Source: Paralithodes platypus
Lineage: Eukaryota > Arthropoda > Malacostraca > Decapoda > Lithodidae
Assembly: GCA_032716605.1 (NCBI GenBank)
Contig: CM064573.1
Location: 7,714,207 to 7,778,206, forward strand
DNA: 64,000 nt
Direction: 5' to 3'
Shown: positions 43,430 through 56,102 of the stretch, piece by piece
Position numbering within the stretch: the first letter of the stretch is position 1
Layout: each line of letters begins with the position of its first letter
Program-made: the position numbers and the translations under genes
The notes under the pieces: model-generated
What the model was told of the DNA's origin: nothing
Database searches by the model: none
The model's input: the letters and a program-made list of their open reading frames with translations, nothing else

Positions 43430-44660
43430 TTTATCTTGGTATTTCTGAGATGATGCAGCTTCAGTCTATTTTATTCCAACTCCTCAAAAAAAGTACACTT
43501 AAGTTTAAAGTGTCCGCAGCTTAGAGTATTCTGGAGACCAGGGAGCTTTTACGAATAACTTCTCGCTGCCCATACCAAGTTGAGAATACTTTTAGGCATT
43601 ATCCTGACTTGCAAGATGTTCTGGCCTTGGAACAAGACTGAAAATACTGCCTTAGAGTTTTAATAATGTTGTTGCATTTCAAAAGAACTGATTTGTTTTC
43701 ATATAATATACCTGACACACAATAGGTATATACTATTTTGTGTTCATGTTCTCGATCATTACCTTTAACACCTAACGAGCGGCCTAGGCGGTAAATAATA
43801 TGTAGCCACCAGCGGGGTGTTTTTACCCAAAATAGGGCTGTTTACGTGATCATTTTCATGCCTAAATAAGACCCAGAGCGTAAAACAAGTATCTATCCCT
43901 GAAAGGGCATAAACAGAGTTTTCCAATGACACCACAACGATCCTTGTATGACCGCTAGTTTTCTTGCAACAACCGCGCAACACGAGTGCAAAAACCATGT
44001 AATTCGGTACTTTCCCCATACAATTCACTATGTAGCGAGTGTGAGAGGGTGGGATTCATGTCAGTTGGTCCACCGCGGTGGTCTGGAGTAGTCATACGCT
44101 CGCTACTCTCCTGCCACCACTTGTCTCTCTCTCTCAGCAACATTACGTGCTGAAATTGCCACGCGACTTATGTTGTGAGCCGCCACATAGTCCAAATTTC
44201 TTTCACTCGACATATGATGCGCGCCGCCAGTTAAGGGTTAATATGCATACATAGGTAATCATAAGTATACTGATAGTTAAGTATGGTGTATTTAAACATT
44301 ATATTGCCACAATTCCACTTTGGAAGCTACTGTATATTGGTCAAATAATTCATGTTGGTCCAGCTCCCGCCCCGGGGCTATCACTGAGGATCTTCCTCCT
44401 CCTATCCTCATCATTGACCCCCATACTGTCCTTGAGCAGCACTTCATGTGGACCATAAACTAAACACCGGGAATATGAATGTTCTCTATAATGACGTAGG
44501 TATTAACATTTTTGACAGGCTAATAAGTTGATAGGCTCAGTTATGTGTGTAATATGTAAGGTTGATTTAACTATCATTACTTAAGATGTTTATAATATGC
44601 TTGAATGTAGAAAGATATTGATTGTAGAGTGATAAAGTAGATATTGGGAACAATGATAGT
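43430..44660 (+). repeat. Dispersed repeat X, copy 2 (interrupted by a MITE)
   Basis: Collinear with 3830-4600 up to GATCATT at about 43760, then a MITE (43765-44243), then homology resumes (ATGCATACATAGG against ATGCATGCATATT) through TTGATAGGCTCAGTT and TAGAGTGATAAAGTAGA. Confidence 0.75.
43765..44243. mobile_element. TTAA MITE family 3 (479 bp)
   Basis: Bounded by TTAA at 43765-43768 and 44240-44243. Terminal inverted repeats CACCTAACGAGCGGC and CCCTTAACTGGCGGC match at 11 of 15 positions. Absent from the homologous site in repeat X copy 1, which independently supports insertion. Internal sequence is GC-richer than its surroundings and has no transposase. piggyBac-like by termini. Confidence 0.8.
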
Positions 44661-45826
44661 AGTAGACAGCTAATGAGAAGGTTGGGGAGATAATTTACAC
44701 CGACGGTGAGGGAGATTGAAGGTAAAAGGTAAGATGAATGAGGTTGTTAGGATGTACAGGTAGGCCTACTCTGAGCCAGGTGAGGTTGATCTTTGTTTTA
44801 TTGGGCGCCATACTGTGTACCTTGCGTTGTGATCTATATGTTTACCAGTGTTGTACTTTACATTACTTTGTCGGAATTCATAAAACATGACGTCACATAC
44901 ATATTTAAAGGTTGTCAGACATCCACTGGTTGGAAGATACAGATTTTCCCCTCAATCTGTAGCTGTATGCAATATGGCAGTTACTGTAACAGGTGTTTGT
45001 GTAGTTCACTGTTCTATGGTAATGGTGGTAATAATTATCTTGGGTGAGACAGGTAAAGTGAGCCCAGTGAATTATGAAGGACACAAAGGTGAAATATGTG
45101 AGGCTTAGTTAGTGTTAGGGGTGGTAGGCCGGAGAGCAGTACACGGCTGGTTTCGTCTGTAATTAAATTTGCCTTCAAGTTATTAAAGGACACTCGAAAT
45201 GGCTTTACCTATACTTTGAAATACGTTATATTAGGCTAGTTTGGAATAGGTTATGGTGATGATAGACAATGAATGGTGCCAACCGAGTGACTTTGAATGT
45301 AAACGCAATGGCTTATATACCAGGTATCCTGAACCTGTGTGTAGTACCATGTGAAACAGGTGATACAGGTGGACATAATGTTTGTACTTTATTACATCAT
45401 TCAGGCTTTACTGTCTTGGTACTGTACACCAAAAACCTCTGAAACAAATGACAACACGTGTTCCCGTTTTCTTTACAGTCCGGGGTAAAATTAGGGACAA
45501 ACATAATCTGTGACCGCAGCGTGTGTGATTATTTTGGTATTGATAATATAATGCGATATAACATATAATTGGAGTGATGATTGGCAAATAACATGAAAGA
45601 CACATACATGTTGAAAACACATACATGTAAAGAGAGAACTGTCTACATTTGTGATTTACCCTATTTGTTATTTATTTTGGAATTAATTTGCGATGTAAAT
45701 ATATCAATCTTAACATTTAGCCGTCTTAGGTCACATGCATATATCGGAATATTGTATGAAACCAATACAAACCATATATGCTAATATTAAGGAAAGATAA
45801 ATCCTACATACCGTGTTGATATATTT

Positions 45827-45830
<4 letters not shown>
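44661..45830. other. No recognised feature
   Basis: AT-rich sequence; no supported coding, RNA or repeat feature. Confidence 0.5.

Positions 45831-45856
<26 letters not shown>
45831..45856. repeat. (CA)n microsatellite
   Basis: About 13 CA units. Confidence 0.96.
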
Positions 45857-45860
<4 letters not shown>

Positions 45861-45982
45861 TAAACTATGCACTATAGATACTGCACACCTCCCTACTCTT
45901 CCACAGCCGTTCCTTCCCACCGCTGTGTGTCTGTCTGTACATCATAGTAACAGGTGTGTGACGAGACCTACAGAAGGCTAGT

Positions 45983-46190
<208 letters not shown>

Positions 46191-46514
46191 TATTCTCAGA
46201 GGTGTGCGCAGCATATTTGATCATTTGCTTCCTTCTTTACTTCCTTACTGTTTTATTTACTTGTTTGTCTCAATCTGTCAACGCTTTATTCTGTATTGCC
46301 TTCTCCTTTCCCTTCAAAATGTGTCATACACTTACAAAGCCTCCCATGTTTTGTCACTATTGTGTTGTGTTACTGTTGGATTACATAGCATCTGTTTCAT
46401 ATATAATTGTGAATGTGAAATATTGTAGAAGTGTAGATTAAATTATATTTATCTGGAAACCTGCTACACACACCATCACTTTTTATAACTGAGGAAGTGG
46501 GCGATATAGCAACT

Positions 46515-46965
46515 TTTATGGGTAGGAGTAACGGGATTGGACCAAGGTAAAGAGAAAGAGCCAGCTAGATTGGAATTACGGGGAAGAGATATAACCAAGA
46601 GAGTGGTGAAGAGAGTAGTGAAGGAAAGTAAGAGAAGAGCAGATGAGGAATTTGGAAGGAATCTGAGTGTAAAATGGAGGGAGTGTAAGAAACTGTTCTG
46701 GAAGGAGATCAAGAAAGTTAACAAGGGAAATAGTAAAGGTATGAAAGATAAGAATGGTCGAGTGTTAGCCGAGAAGCAAGAGAGAGTCGAAGGATGGAGG
46801 AAGTACTTCAACGAATTGCTGAATGTAAGGAATGAAGCACCAACAAACATAGTTGGATGGGGTATGGGAGGGAGAAAAAGAGAAGTAGTGTAGGAGGAGG
46901 TGGGGATTAGGAGGTCAGAAGTGTTTGAAGATGGGGAAAGCATCAGGAATAGATGGATGCCAACA
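46515..46965 (+). pseudogene. LINE-D fragment (linker and first RT residues)
   Basis: Encodes VKESKRRADEEFGRNLSVKW, CKKLFWKEIKKVNK, MKDKNGRVLAEKQERVEGWR and KYFNELLNV, the region just before the RT domain in RTE-like LINEs. Past the stop near 46893, another frame gives KMGKASGIDG, the first RT motif. Truncated at both ends. Confidence 0.72.
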
Positions 46966-47550
46966 CTTAGCAGCAGCGCTTCAAGTCATCTGTGAATATT
47001 GCAGAACCAACATAAAGGCGTGATTAAGTTAATTAGTGTCCCTGGAAGTATGATTGGCTGTCGTCAGGATGTTCCTCAATCTTTATAATCAGTTTCGAAG
47101 GCAGTTATTCTGGGAGATCCTGGTGAAACATACAAATTGGCGTATTTTCCATAGTATGCTCTGTAGATTTTGATTAATGTCATGTATATTATGTACTCGA
47201 CTTACCATATGCATTCCCTGTATTCCTTGGCATGATAAAACCACTTCCAAATAAATTGGTAATTTGCTTCTGAGTGTTAGTTCAGCAGTCTTCCAAATTA
47301 TCAGGTCTATTTATCTGTTACTGTACTGTTTAAGGAAGTCCAAGCAATAATGATACATAGGCTACAACATATGATACTTGCCTTGCCAAACATAGAATAT
47401 GCATGAATTACATTATTGAGGAAGTGAATATATTAATATCTCCGATTACAATGCTGCCATTTGGTCACCCAAACCTAATAATTAATTCCACCAGTGACGT
47501 CACCAATGTTAATTTTATGAAACAGGATATTCAATTTCCATCATAGCATT
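46966..47550. other. No recognised feature
   Basis: Nothing recognised between the LINE-D fragment and the 62-bp minisatellite. Confidence 0.5.
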
Positions 47551-47798
47551 ATTGTGTGTCGCTCCCCACCACTCTCCTGCTGTATACTGTTAACACCAGA
47601 CATGGGGTAGTTATTGTGTGTCGCTCCCCACCACTCTCCTGCTGTATACTGTTAACACCAGACATGGGGTAGTTATTGTGTGTCGCTCCCCACCACTCTA
47701 CTGCTGTATACTGTTAACACCAGACATGGGGTAGTTATTGTGTGTCGCTCCCCACCACTCTACTGCTGTATACTGTTAACACCAGACATGGGGTAGTT
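47551..47798. repeat. Minisatellite, 62-bp unit, 4 copies
   Basis: Unit ATTGTGTGTCGCTCCCCACC, ACTCTCCTGCTGTATACTGT, TAACACCAGACATGGGGTAG, TT. Copies 1-2 have CTCTCC and 3-4 CTCTAC, so they may have duplicated as a pair. Confidence 0.96.
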
Positions 47799-47994
47799 AT
47801 GGAAATGATGTGGCAGAATACTATAAATTATGATACGCTGTGAGAGTACTGTATGTGTGTGTGTGTGTGTAAGTGAGTATACAGTATGTCTGGGTTCTAT
47901 GCAGTGGTTAGTGCTTCTTTAAGCATTAAAGGGAGTAGACGTGTGTATGTGTGTGTGTATGTCTTTGTAAAACGAGGGCAAGCAGCATATGTTA

Positions 47995-48848
47995 GGCATT
48001 ATATTTTTCTACCATTGTATTTTCCCGACAGTGTGTCGTTAGAAACCAACAACCAACTCCACTCTTCATGAAGCCTTTCCTTTTTCCCAGCTGAGTTGCA
48101 GAGTTCCTTGAATGCCTCCATCTCAGCAGGGCACATTTACGAAGGGTGAATCCAATGACACCCCCCTGGCTCTTGGCCTCACAATTAATGATTTGCTCAA
48201 GAGCTTGACCTGTTGGGACAATTTTGTGACCTGCGAACAACAAATCCACCCTCCATCATGTGCTGATACATGACTGGATGTTTCTGTTCCAGTTCTTTAA
48301 TTTCTGCAATGTACACTGGCGTGTACCTGGCATAGTTATGACGCCCGGCTAGTACAAAATAAGGCACAGTTTCCATGACCGCTTGGATGTGCATCAGAAA
48401 ATTTGCCTCTCTATCTGCCCGTAGCAATCACAGTAATATGTCTCCAGATTGTAGGAAGCTATCCCAGTAGGCGAAAGTGAATGAACGTCCTTCCCCTCAT
48501 TCCGAAATAGGGCCACTGTTTAAAGTACGTTCTGCGGAATGGCATCTTCCAAATCCTGGCAGAGGACTTGGCATCCTTTGCCTTGAATGAATTCTCAAGG
48601 ACTTCTATCTTCTGCTTGATTTCATCGGTCAGCCATGGCAGACAGTTTTTGCAGACAAATGCCTCAGCTGATGTGAGGAACATGTTTGTTAGAGTCTCAT
48701 GAGGCGGACACCACGAATTCCGCAGGCATTTTGTTTTCCTTGGAGCATTTGGTTGGCTGTGGCTGAGGAATACACATCTGATGAGGTTAGGATATTTTGA
48801 AGGCCACCATCTCCATACAACTTTCCAATGCTTGCCATGAGAATGATG
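47995..48848 (-). pseudogene. Conserved multicopy gene of unknown function, one half (degenerate)
   Basis: Minus-strand protein-like stretches, in order: ASIGKLYGDGGLQNILTSSD, SATANQMLQGKQNA, TNMFLTSAEAFVCKNCLPWL, IEVLENSFKAKDAKSSA, LQSGDILL-stop-LLRADREA, HIQAVMETVPYFVLAGRHNY, ELEQKHPVMYQHMMEGGFVV and GQALEQIINCEAKSQGGVIG. They sit in different frames: shifts near 48690, 48480 and 48250, and a TGA near 48427. From memory, highly similar blocks belong to one large uncharacterised protein family that is multicopy in aquatic invertebrates; its function is unknown. Order and wording are too consistent to be chance. Confidence 0.68.
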
Positions 48849-49303
48849 GGAATGTTGCACAGGTGTTTGCATTGTTGCTGTATGGAAAGAAAGGAAAAGA
48901 TATTCAAACTCTAGATGAGATGCGCTACCTTATGGCAACAACGACTGACAAAACAGCGTCAATGCTTCCGCCCACAGAAGATGCGTTCAAACAGCATGTC
49001 CTACGTGCTAAGTACCAGACTCGGATCTGGAGTAATAGTCACATTGCAAACCAGGAAGAAACTCAACCAGTTGGTCATGGCTGGAGTGCTTGTGATGATG
49101 GAGGCATCACATCGACCATGTTCTCAAAGCCACCGGCTCCAGTCGAGGTGCGAGATCTCACTCACTTGTACTGCAAAGATAAGGAATGTTCCAATGGAAG
49201 GAAGTGTCCTTGTCAGCTTGCTGGACTTGATTGTATTGATGCCTGTTCATGCACAGAGTGTCAAAATCAAAATAACATACCAGCAGGACAGGATAAAATT
49301 TAG
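48830..49303 (+). pseudogene. Cysteine-rich C-terminal half of the same gene family (opposite strand)
   Basis: Open frame with NVAQVFALLLYGKKGKDIQT, MLPPTEDAFKQHVLRAKYQT, the conserved PVGHGW and KPPAPVEVRDLTHLYC, then a cysteine-rich end C-X4-C-X5-CPC-X5-D-C-X4-C-S-C-X2-C that resembles small zinc-binding CXC-type motifs. This resembles the C-terminal end of the family seen on the other strand, so the two lie head-to-head with their boundary at 48830-48848. The first ~15 codons are probably read-through of the opposite half. No start or function can be assigned. Confidence 0.68.
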
Positions 49304-49384
49304 ATTGACACATAAACACAGGTACCAATTTGGGGCACTATCACAAACCAGAGGTAACCTGCCACACTGCATTAATTTTGCCTC

Positions 49385-49619
49385 ATATCCCTTTCACGCA
49401 TTTATGACGCAGTGGTTGCCAGATTAGCAATAAGAAATAGAGTTCTCTCACTCTAATAATTACCTCTCCAAAATTAGTTTACTGCCCACAGCTAACTCAA
49501 AGACAACTGCAGAGGTTGAAGTAACTAAACTAAAGGTTTATAAATACCCCTGATGGTAACAAAGGTTTTAAAGTATCCCCAATAGCCTCAAAATTGCGTC
49601 ATATGCGTGAAAGGGTTAA
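49385..49619. mobile_element. TTAA MITE family 1, complete copy (235 bp)
   Basis: Same length and almost the same sequence as 8939-9173. The right flank keeps TTAA (49616-49619); the left has decayed to ATAT (49385-49388) before CCCTTTCACGCATTTATGAC. Confidence 0.87.
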
Positions 49620-50225
49620 TGCCAGTTCTACATCACTGAGGTATGCAGGAAAAGGATTAGAAGTTGGACTGACACTGATGCAATATATTTTAGGGGTAGG
49701 ATTTGGGACAATTCGTCCGAAGCTACCAAAAGTCACACATTTTTCTGTTTTGATTTTATATTTTTTTACCCTCCAACCTTAGATTAGCTCTACATCCCAT
49801 TGAATGTGTTGTCTAGTGTCTATTACACCTATTGAATACAAATAAAGAGCTTTGGTTGAATTTAACTTGCCTCATTTGAATGAATGTGGCGATCATTGAA
49901 AATAGCAATTTTTCATGGATGCCTGTAATGAAGGGGTTAATTTGGCATGTTTTACACAATTGCTGGACTACAACATCATTTTCTGAAAAGTAGACATCCA
50001 AAGGAATAAAATGATACCAGTTTTAGCTGGTTCTACCTCCGGTTGGGGTATCTCCTAAAATAGAGGCTTTTTTCAGTCTAGGCCGCTACCCTATTAGGGG
50101 ATAGTTTTGGTGATTGTCTTTTTGTGCATCCAGATAATTAATGTTCGTTTCAAGATTGTGAATTACTTATCTATATATCTCTGTTTTCTACACATGTTAC
50201 CACATATATTTGTGCTATATATGGT
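49620..50225. other. No recognised feature
   Basis: Sequence between the MITE and the poly-A unit. A block ending GAAGGGGTTAA near 49940 resembles a MITE terminus but no partner end was found. Confidence 0.45.
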
Positions 50226-50468
50226 GGGTGGGCTTGTGGTGGTCCAGCTTCGCTGCGGGTCTGCCTGTGGAAGTCGGCGCCTCTCCGGGGGATCTGGGAC
50301 CTGGGAATCTTTTGCTAGGGACCCCAAATGGGCCTGGGCCTCTGGGTGTTTCTCCTGCGTGACCTAGATGTGCGTGATTTTGTGTTTTGTTTTTCTGATG
50401 TGTTGTGATGCCCCTATTCGGGCTCGGTCTCGAGTCGGCCACCCCCATTAAAAAAAAAAAAAAAAAAA
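50226..50468 (+). mobile_element. Poly-A-tailed GC-rich unit (SINE or LINE 3' end)
   Basis: About 225 bp clearly richer in G and C than its surroundings, ending in ATTA then 18-19 A (50450-50468). No second copy, no target duplication and no convincing box A/B pair. The pure poly-A tail differs from all LINE tails in this window, so it used a different retrotransposition machinery. Confidence 0.55.
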
Positions 50469-51333
50469 TTGAAAACTGGGGAAGGTTCCATAGTATATAC
50501 ATACATACATATACATCTTGTAAAACCCTCTCAACTCTGTCTCGTGTTTCTCTCCTTTCATCTCCCTCCCCTTGTTGAGAATATCTCCTCTGTCTTGCCT
50601 TTCTTTTTCTTTGTCTACTATGTCGCTTTTCACTCGTTCTGTTTCTAATATCATCTCCTCTTTATCCCGAGTCTCATATTATTGTTTACCCTGTCGCCAT
50701 TGCTCTGACTGTCACTTTAATTTCCTTAGTGATTGCTCCTTTATATTGTGTTTACTCTCATACATTTCCATTAATTGGTTCTTCCTTTGTTCGTTTCTTG
50801 TTCTTGTTTCGTCTGGCTGTTCTTTATTAACCTCCTCCTTGTTCTCCTTCCTTCTCTCTCTCTCTTTCGCCCTATGTCTGGCTCTCTGTGTTCTCTTTAT
50901 AGGTATCCCTCTGTGTTCTCTCCCTCTCCCCTGTTTCCCTCCCAGTAATAACATTAATTAGTCTACCCTTTAACTTTTCACCCTCCCTTCGTTCTTCCTC
51001 TCTCCATCTTTATTGTCACCTCTACCTGACTATCATCTCTACAGAGCTGTTAGTGTATAAAACTAAAGAATATAACTTGGGTATTATGGGTCTCCACCTA
51101 CTGTAGATTTCCAGGGATGACTACCCCTTCATCTCTTCGCAACATTTAGTCATTGGATCCTTGATAAAATTAAACGAATACGCGGCTTGAGTGTGTTTAT
51201 ATAAATATATTTTATATATTTAGTTAACTAAAGGACAATGAATACAGAAGAAGTATCTACCAAGTAATATGTACCATCCATATTTCAATACAACGTAAGG
51301 AATATACCGATATACTAAGAGGATATTAGTTCA

Positions 51334-51549
51334 TTAACCCCTTCAGTACCGGCGATGTCTTTTTCACTTTATTCTAGCTATATGTTGACGTATTTTTTGC
51401 AGCATATGAAGGGTCTGTGGTAGTAGAAAGGGGTTCATTAAGATAGTTCGAAGCCTGTTAATTGCTGGAGGCTCTTTTTAAAATGAACACAATCGTCTAA
51501 TAGTAGCCACAATAAGTTAAAAGGACGTTGCCGGTATAGAGGGAGTTAA
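51334..51549. mobile_element. TTAA MITE family 2, complete copy (216 bp)
   Basis: TTAA at both ends (51334-51337 and 51546-51549). Inverted termini CCCCTTCAGTACCGGCGATG and, inverted, CTCCCTCTATACCGGCAACG match at about 16 of 22 positions. Two degraded relatives at 14028-14200 and 18001-18125. No coding capacity; piggyBac-like by termini. Confidence 0.85.
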
Positions 51550-51843
51550 TTGAGCATATAGAGTGAATGCGGTGATAATTCAAAGAAGCGTGAGGGAGGA
51601 AGGAAGGAAGGGTGAGATTTAATCAAAGTATAATGACACAGAAGCTGTGAGGGAGGAAGGAACTGGGTATAATGACACAGAAGCTGTGATGAGAACAACT
51701 GGAGCAGGAGAATGACAAGAGGAAAAAAACAGACTCGCAACAATACCGGATCATATCGTTCAGAGAGAAACATTCAAACACATGGACAAATGAATCCTAT
51801 TGTGTGCAGAAGGATTACAAGCAATCTTATACCATTTACAAAT

Positions 51844-52000
51844 AAATAACAACTGTATTACAATACTATAGGATAAATATAAGTACTATATAGGTGAATA
51901 ACAACTGTATTACAATACTATAGGATAAATATAAGTACTATATAGGTGAATAACAACTGTATTACAATACTATAGGATAAACATAAGTACTATATAGGTG
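51844..52000. repeat. 52-bp tandem repeat, 3 copies
   Basis: Unit AATAACAACTGTATTACAAT, ACTATAGGATAAATATAAGT, ACTATATAGGTG. Confidence 0.95.
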
Positions 52001-52883
<883 letters not shown>

Positions 52884-52939
52884 GGCATGGGAGTAGTTGC
52901 GGGAGGAAGTTAGTTAAATGGGAGACAAGCAGGAGAGAG

Positions 52940-52952
52940 AGGGGGGGGGGGG
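52940..52952. repeat. Poly-G run
   Basis: About 13 G. Confidence 0.9.
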
Positions 52953-54388
52953 CTCTTACGATCAGAAGTTGTAATCCCTTTCCATAATATATAAGTGAAA
53001 CCCTGAAGCTGTAAAAGCGAAAATGTCCATTAAGGTTTTTATCCCAAGCTAATGAAAAGTCAGTGAGGAGGAGGGGAGAAGGAAGTGGTGGGTAAAGAAC
53101 AACAAGAAGAAGAGAAAGAACACATATGATGATGGAAGATGAAGTAAATGTTAGAGACAGGAATACTAATGACAGTATTACGAAAATACAATAAGTCTAG
53201 ACAACGTAATGTAGGAGGACAAAGAGAGGGTAAAAATATAATGAAATGGATAAGAAGAAAAGGAGAAGGGGGTGAAAGAAGTATAGTAAGATTGAAATAG
53301 AATGAGAAAGAGCGATTAGAGAGAACAACCACTGGGTAAGAAATATATTATATGGGAACAAACTATTGTACTAGTTAAGAGTAATAGAACTAGTAAGAGA
53401 AAAAAAGGAACCCATATGCAGTCTAAATATCACATTTATTTGCATAATAGGTAAGTGTAAGTACCCATATGCATACACATAAAGTATTGGTGTGTATACA
53501 TTTATAGGTAAAACATGTGTTTTCTTCAAATGTCCACGAAACTGTGAAGCTCTAGAAATGTTAGCAGTTTCACTTTTAAACTGTTTTTAAAGCTGTAATA
53601 TTGATTAGCTTAACATACATTATTAAACATGTCTCATGATTGGCATCATATCACCTGGACGTTGTTAATCTGGTTATTCATTTTGTGTACTTATCTAAGC
53701 TTAATTAAATGGTACTCCACAAACACAGAGAGAAAGACTGGAACAGGAACAGAGTTTTGCTATTGTCAAATGAAGGAATGTTCTGTACAAGACAACTGAA
53801 TACAATATAAACCAATATTACTGCCAGCCGTTTGATCTCTTCACAATTGCCTCATTGTTATGTTCATGACATGCAGTACAAAGGAGACATCGTTAAAAAG
53901 CTAGAAAAGTTTACGAAACGCTACAATATAACAACGAATTGTGACCTGTATTATTTGGAGTATATTGTAAATTATTTCCTGTATTGGATAATTGTGTTTA
54001 CATAGATAAATGAGTATCCAAGTTTTGAAGACACTACACAAATAGAACCACCACAGCAATTAATAAGTGTGATGATATACTGTATATTAGTACCGGTGAT
54101 ATTATGATGTTAGGTACTCCATATTCATTATATACATAATTTAATCCCAAAGCTTTATCACAGTACAAGACTGTTAGGGACTTTCTTCCTTTTTACATAG
54201 ATTTCCATTTAACCCAATGATTGTGATGAACCAGAATGTTTTATTGGGCGAATGCCTCCTTTATTACTGGTATTGTTTGATTATAGATTGAAAAGTAGAA
54301 GGGTTAAAATTACTCCAAGACAATTGTGGCAAGTGGTTCATTTTTTATATTTGTGTTTTGTATAATCTCTGATACAATCTAATCTAAT
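52953..54388. other. No recognised feature
   Basis: Purine-rich around 53060-53330, otherwise AT-rich; nothing recognised. Confidence 0.5.
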
Positions 54389-54416
54389 ATTTCTCTCTTC
54401 TTGCCAACAGGTAAGA
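54389..54416 (+). promoter_or_regulatory. Candidate recursive splice site (or short exon acceptor)
   Basis: TATTTCTCTCTTCTTGCCAA then CAG|GTAAGA at 54410/54411: a pyrimidine-rich tract and NCAG immediately followed by a strong donor, the layout of ratcheting recursive splice sites known in long Drosophila introns. Alternatively 54411-54451 is a 41-nt exon (K-K-H-Q-R-V-P-H-H-T-A-T-I in one frame) ending at GTGAGT. Not testable from sequence alone. Confidence 0.35.
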
Positions 54417-54476
54417 AACACCAGCGAGTCCCCCATCATACTGCAACCATTGTGAGTCTGTATAGTTTATTGTGCA

Positions 54477-54609
<133 letters not shown>

Positions 54610-55007
54610 TCGTTCAGCTTGTGTCCTGATTCTTTCTTTCTCTCAGTGTCGTTTCTTTATATACATTAAGGTGACACGAAATTGAGTCAAGTTTATATTG
54701 TTGAGATTTGTTTTATCTGTTGCACACAAAGTGCATTGGAAACAATCTGATTCTGGAGCCAGAGGGGCTCCACCATGGATTTATTGGATTTATTCAGCTT
54801 TCCCGAGACGAATCTGTGGAAAACCTTTTCTCTTCCACTTAATAATATTTTGTTCATCTTTCTCAATAATAAGATTAAATCAACTGAAAGGCACACGGTA
54901 GAATTACTAGGCTACTAATTGTCGGGAGGAAATAACTATTATAATCGATGTTATCACGTCCCAAACTCAATACAAATGTATGTGTCTATTGCCAAACTCT
55001 GATCAGC

Positions 55008-55009
<2 letters not shown>

Positions 55010-55056
<47 letters not shown>
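55010..55056. repeat. (TA)n microsatellite
   Basis: About 23 TA units. Confidence 0.96.
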
Positions 55057-55059
<3 letters not shown>

Positions 55060-55308
55060 TATATATTTATTTATTTATATAAAACACCTACAACATATAG
55101 CAAGTCCCATAAGATAATATTTTGTGTATACAGTATATTGTTATTGGTTATTGTTGAAATATAGCTTCATATGTCAACTATATATGCGTGTTGTCCTAGC
55201 TATCATATGGTGCTATGTTTATGTGGACATGTTGTATATGTGTGGTCTGTATTGTCCTTGTGTGTGTCTATATTATGATGTATTCAAAATGATGTGGATC
55301 AATATATG

Positions 55309-55446
55309 TTAGGTTATGTATTATGTAATACATATATTATGTGTTAGGTTATGTATTATGTAATACATATATTATGTGTTAGGTTATGTATTATGTAATA
55401 CATATATTATGTGTTAGGTTATGTATTATGTAATACATATATTATA
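55309..55446. repeat. 35-bp tandem repeat, 4 copies, palindromic unit
   Basis: Unit GTTAGGTTATGTATTATGTA, ATACATATATTATGT. Each unit contains TATGTATTA-TG-TAATACATA, a near-perfect inverted repeat able to form a hairpin. Confidence 0.95.
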
Positions 55447-55501
55447 CTTAATTGATATCATGTTTTACTTTTCTATTACAAGTTGTGTTAATATGTTACA
55501 T

Positions 55502-56072
55502 AACCCCTAGTGTCAATATAGGCGGAGTTAAGTAATATACCCTGTTCCAAATAGTTAGGCCATAACCCCTAGTGTCAATATAGGCGGAGTTAAGTAATAT
55601 ACCCTGTTCCAAATAGTTAGGCCATAACCCCTGGTGTCAATATAGGCGGAGTTAAGTAATATACCCTGTTCCAAATAGTTAGGCCATAACCACTAGTGTC
55701 AATATAGGCGGAGTTAAGTAATATACCCTGTTCCAAATAGTTAGGCCATAACCACTAGTGTCAATATAGGCGGAGTTAAGTAATATACCCTGTTCCAAAT
55801 AGTTAGGCCATAACCACTAGTGTCAATATAGGCGGAGTTAAGTAATATACCCTGTTCCAAATAGTTAGGCCATAACCACTAGTGTCAATATAGGCGGAGT
55901 TAAGTAATATACCCTGTTCCAAATAGTTAGGCCATAACCCCTAGTGTCAATATAGGCGGAGTTAAGTAATATACCCTGTTCCAAATAGTTAGGCCATAAC
56001 CACTAGTGTCAATATAGGTGGAGTTAAGTAATATACCCTGTTCCAAATAGTTAGGCCATAACCACTAGTGTC
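55502..56072. repeat. Minisatellite, 62-bp unit, about 9 copies
   Basis: Unit AACCCCTAGTGTCAATATAG, GCGGAGTTAAGTAATATACC, CTGTTCCAAATAGTTAGGCC, AT. Copies alternate AACCCC/AACCAC. The final partial copy ends at GTGTCAAT, where CR1-A copy 5 starts. Confidence 0.97.
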
Positions 56073-56102
56073 AATGGAGAATATACCAAAGATGAAGTAC
56101 AA

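Noticed and set aside
49900..49950. Further TTAA MITE end at GAAGGGGTTAA
   Set aside because: No inverted partner within about 500 bp on either side.
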